Assembly: GCF_019320115.1 (NCBI RefSeq)
Contig: NC_089588.1
Coordinates: 117,264,904 to 117,328,903, forward strand
Length of the DNA: 64,000 bases
From: Miscanthus floridulus
Lineage: Eukaryota > Streptophyta > Magnoliopsida > Poales > Poaceae
Direction: 5' to 3'
Part shown: in pieces, positions 63,855-64,000 of the stretch
Layout: each line of letters opens with the position of its first letter
Numbering within the stretch: the first letter of the stretch is position 1
Notes under the pieces: generated by a model
The model's database searches: none
Seen by the model: only the letters and a program-made list of their open reading frames with translations
Told to the model about the DNA's origin: nothing
Made by a program: the position numbers and the translations under genes

Positions 63855-64000
63855 TGTGGGGGTATGGCCCCCAAGACGTGGGCCGCACCATCGGAGGTGG
63901 CCCGACCCACAAGATCAAGGTGTGCACGGCGCTGCTCGGCGTGCACCGCAAGACATTGTATAGTACCAAATAGGATACTTTACTTGTAACCCTGCCCCTC
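63855..64000 (+). repeat. 3' LTR, cut by the window edge
   Basis: The first 146 bases match the 5' LTR with about three differences. The preceding CAGGGACTAAC is only weakly purine-rich for a polypurine tract. Confidence 0.9.

Larger units (their letters stand above)
61323..64000 (+). mobile_element. Non-autonomous LTR retroelement (3' end outside the window)
   Basis: A 376-bp LTR (61323-61698) recurs from 63855 to the window edge with very few differences (for example CCGGCCC against CCGACCC). Between them, about 2.16 kb carries a primer-binding-like site and two minisatellites, but no gag or pol similarity. Frames in the minisatellites are composition-driven. The missing right end prevents checking the target duplication. 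Confidence 0.8.

Overview
The window is intergenic-type DNA from a grass nuclear genome, probably panicoid or related. The case rests on plant-style split genes with GT..AG introns, a CC-NBS-LRR resistance gene, a CYP81-like P450, Ty3/gypsy elements of grass type, Stowaway, Tourist and Micron-like MITEs, and CACTA (En/Spm) transposons whose ends carry arrays of short inverted repeats. Nothing bacterial is present. Most of the 64 kb is transposons nested in or next to each other. Only the P450 looks like an intact host gene.

Layout. 1-2165: unassigned, with a degenerate tandem array. 2166-14578: CACTA element 1. It carries a small zinc-finger gene, a TNP2 transposase cut in two by an internal inversion, and a nearly intact TNPA-like gene ending in a Ulp1/C48 protease domain. 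14579-18087: a fragment of an NLR gene and an unrecognised gene remnant. 18088-27184: CACTA element 2, on the minus strand, with matching termini and a CCC target duplication; it holds a degenerate TNP2 and TNPA-Ulp1 plus an intact small RNase H1-N/membrane protein gene. 28261-35012: an internally deleted Tekay-like chromovirus (minus) whose gag frame is broken only by TAG codons. 36204-37110: CACTCGGCAAA-type CACTA debris and a CT-rich tract next to a CAF1 deadenylase pseudogene (37172-37955). 38658-42930: a CC-NBS-LRR gene (minus), 5'-truncated and interrupted by a 640-bp CACTA element. 42931-45235: a gypsy pol fragment carrying another small CACTA element. 45740-50300: Micron-like MITEs in TA microsatellites and a repeated segment. 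50310-56577: CACTA element 3, carrying TNPA-Ulp1 only. 57097-59713: the two-exon P450. 60255-64000: gypsy gag-protease remnants and a non-autonomous LTR element running off the window.

How it fits together. In three CACTA elements the terminal-type repeat array occurs a second time inside the element, just upstream of a TATA box and a GC-rich leader that belong to the TNPA gene. TNPA-type proteins are known to bind such subterminal repeats, so the internal arrays look like self-regulatory operators. In element 1 one inversion of about 3.3 kb explains three things at once: the split TNP2, the backward TNPA promoter, and the loss of autonomy. The two larger elements also each encode a small protein with a nucleic-acid-binding domain followed by one C-terminal membrane helix. 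tRNA-like A-box/B-box/T-run modules recur inside three of the CACTA elements.
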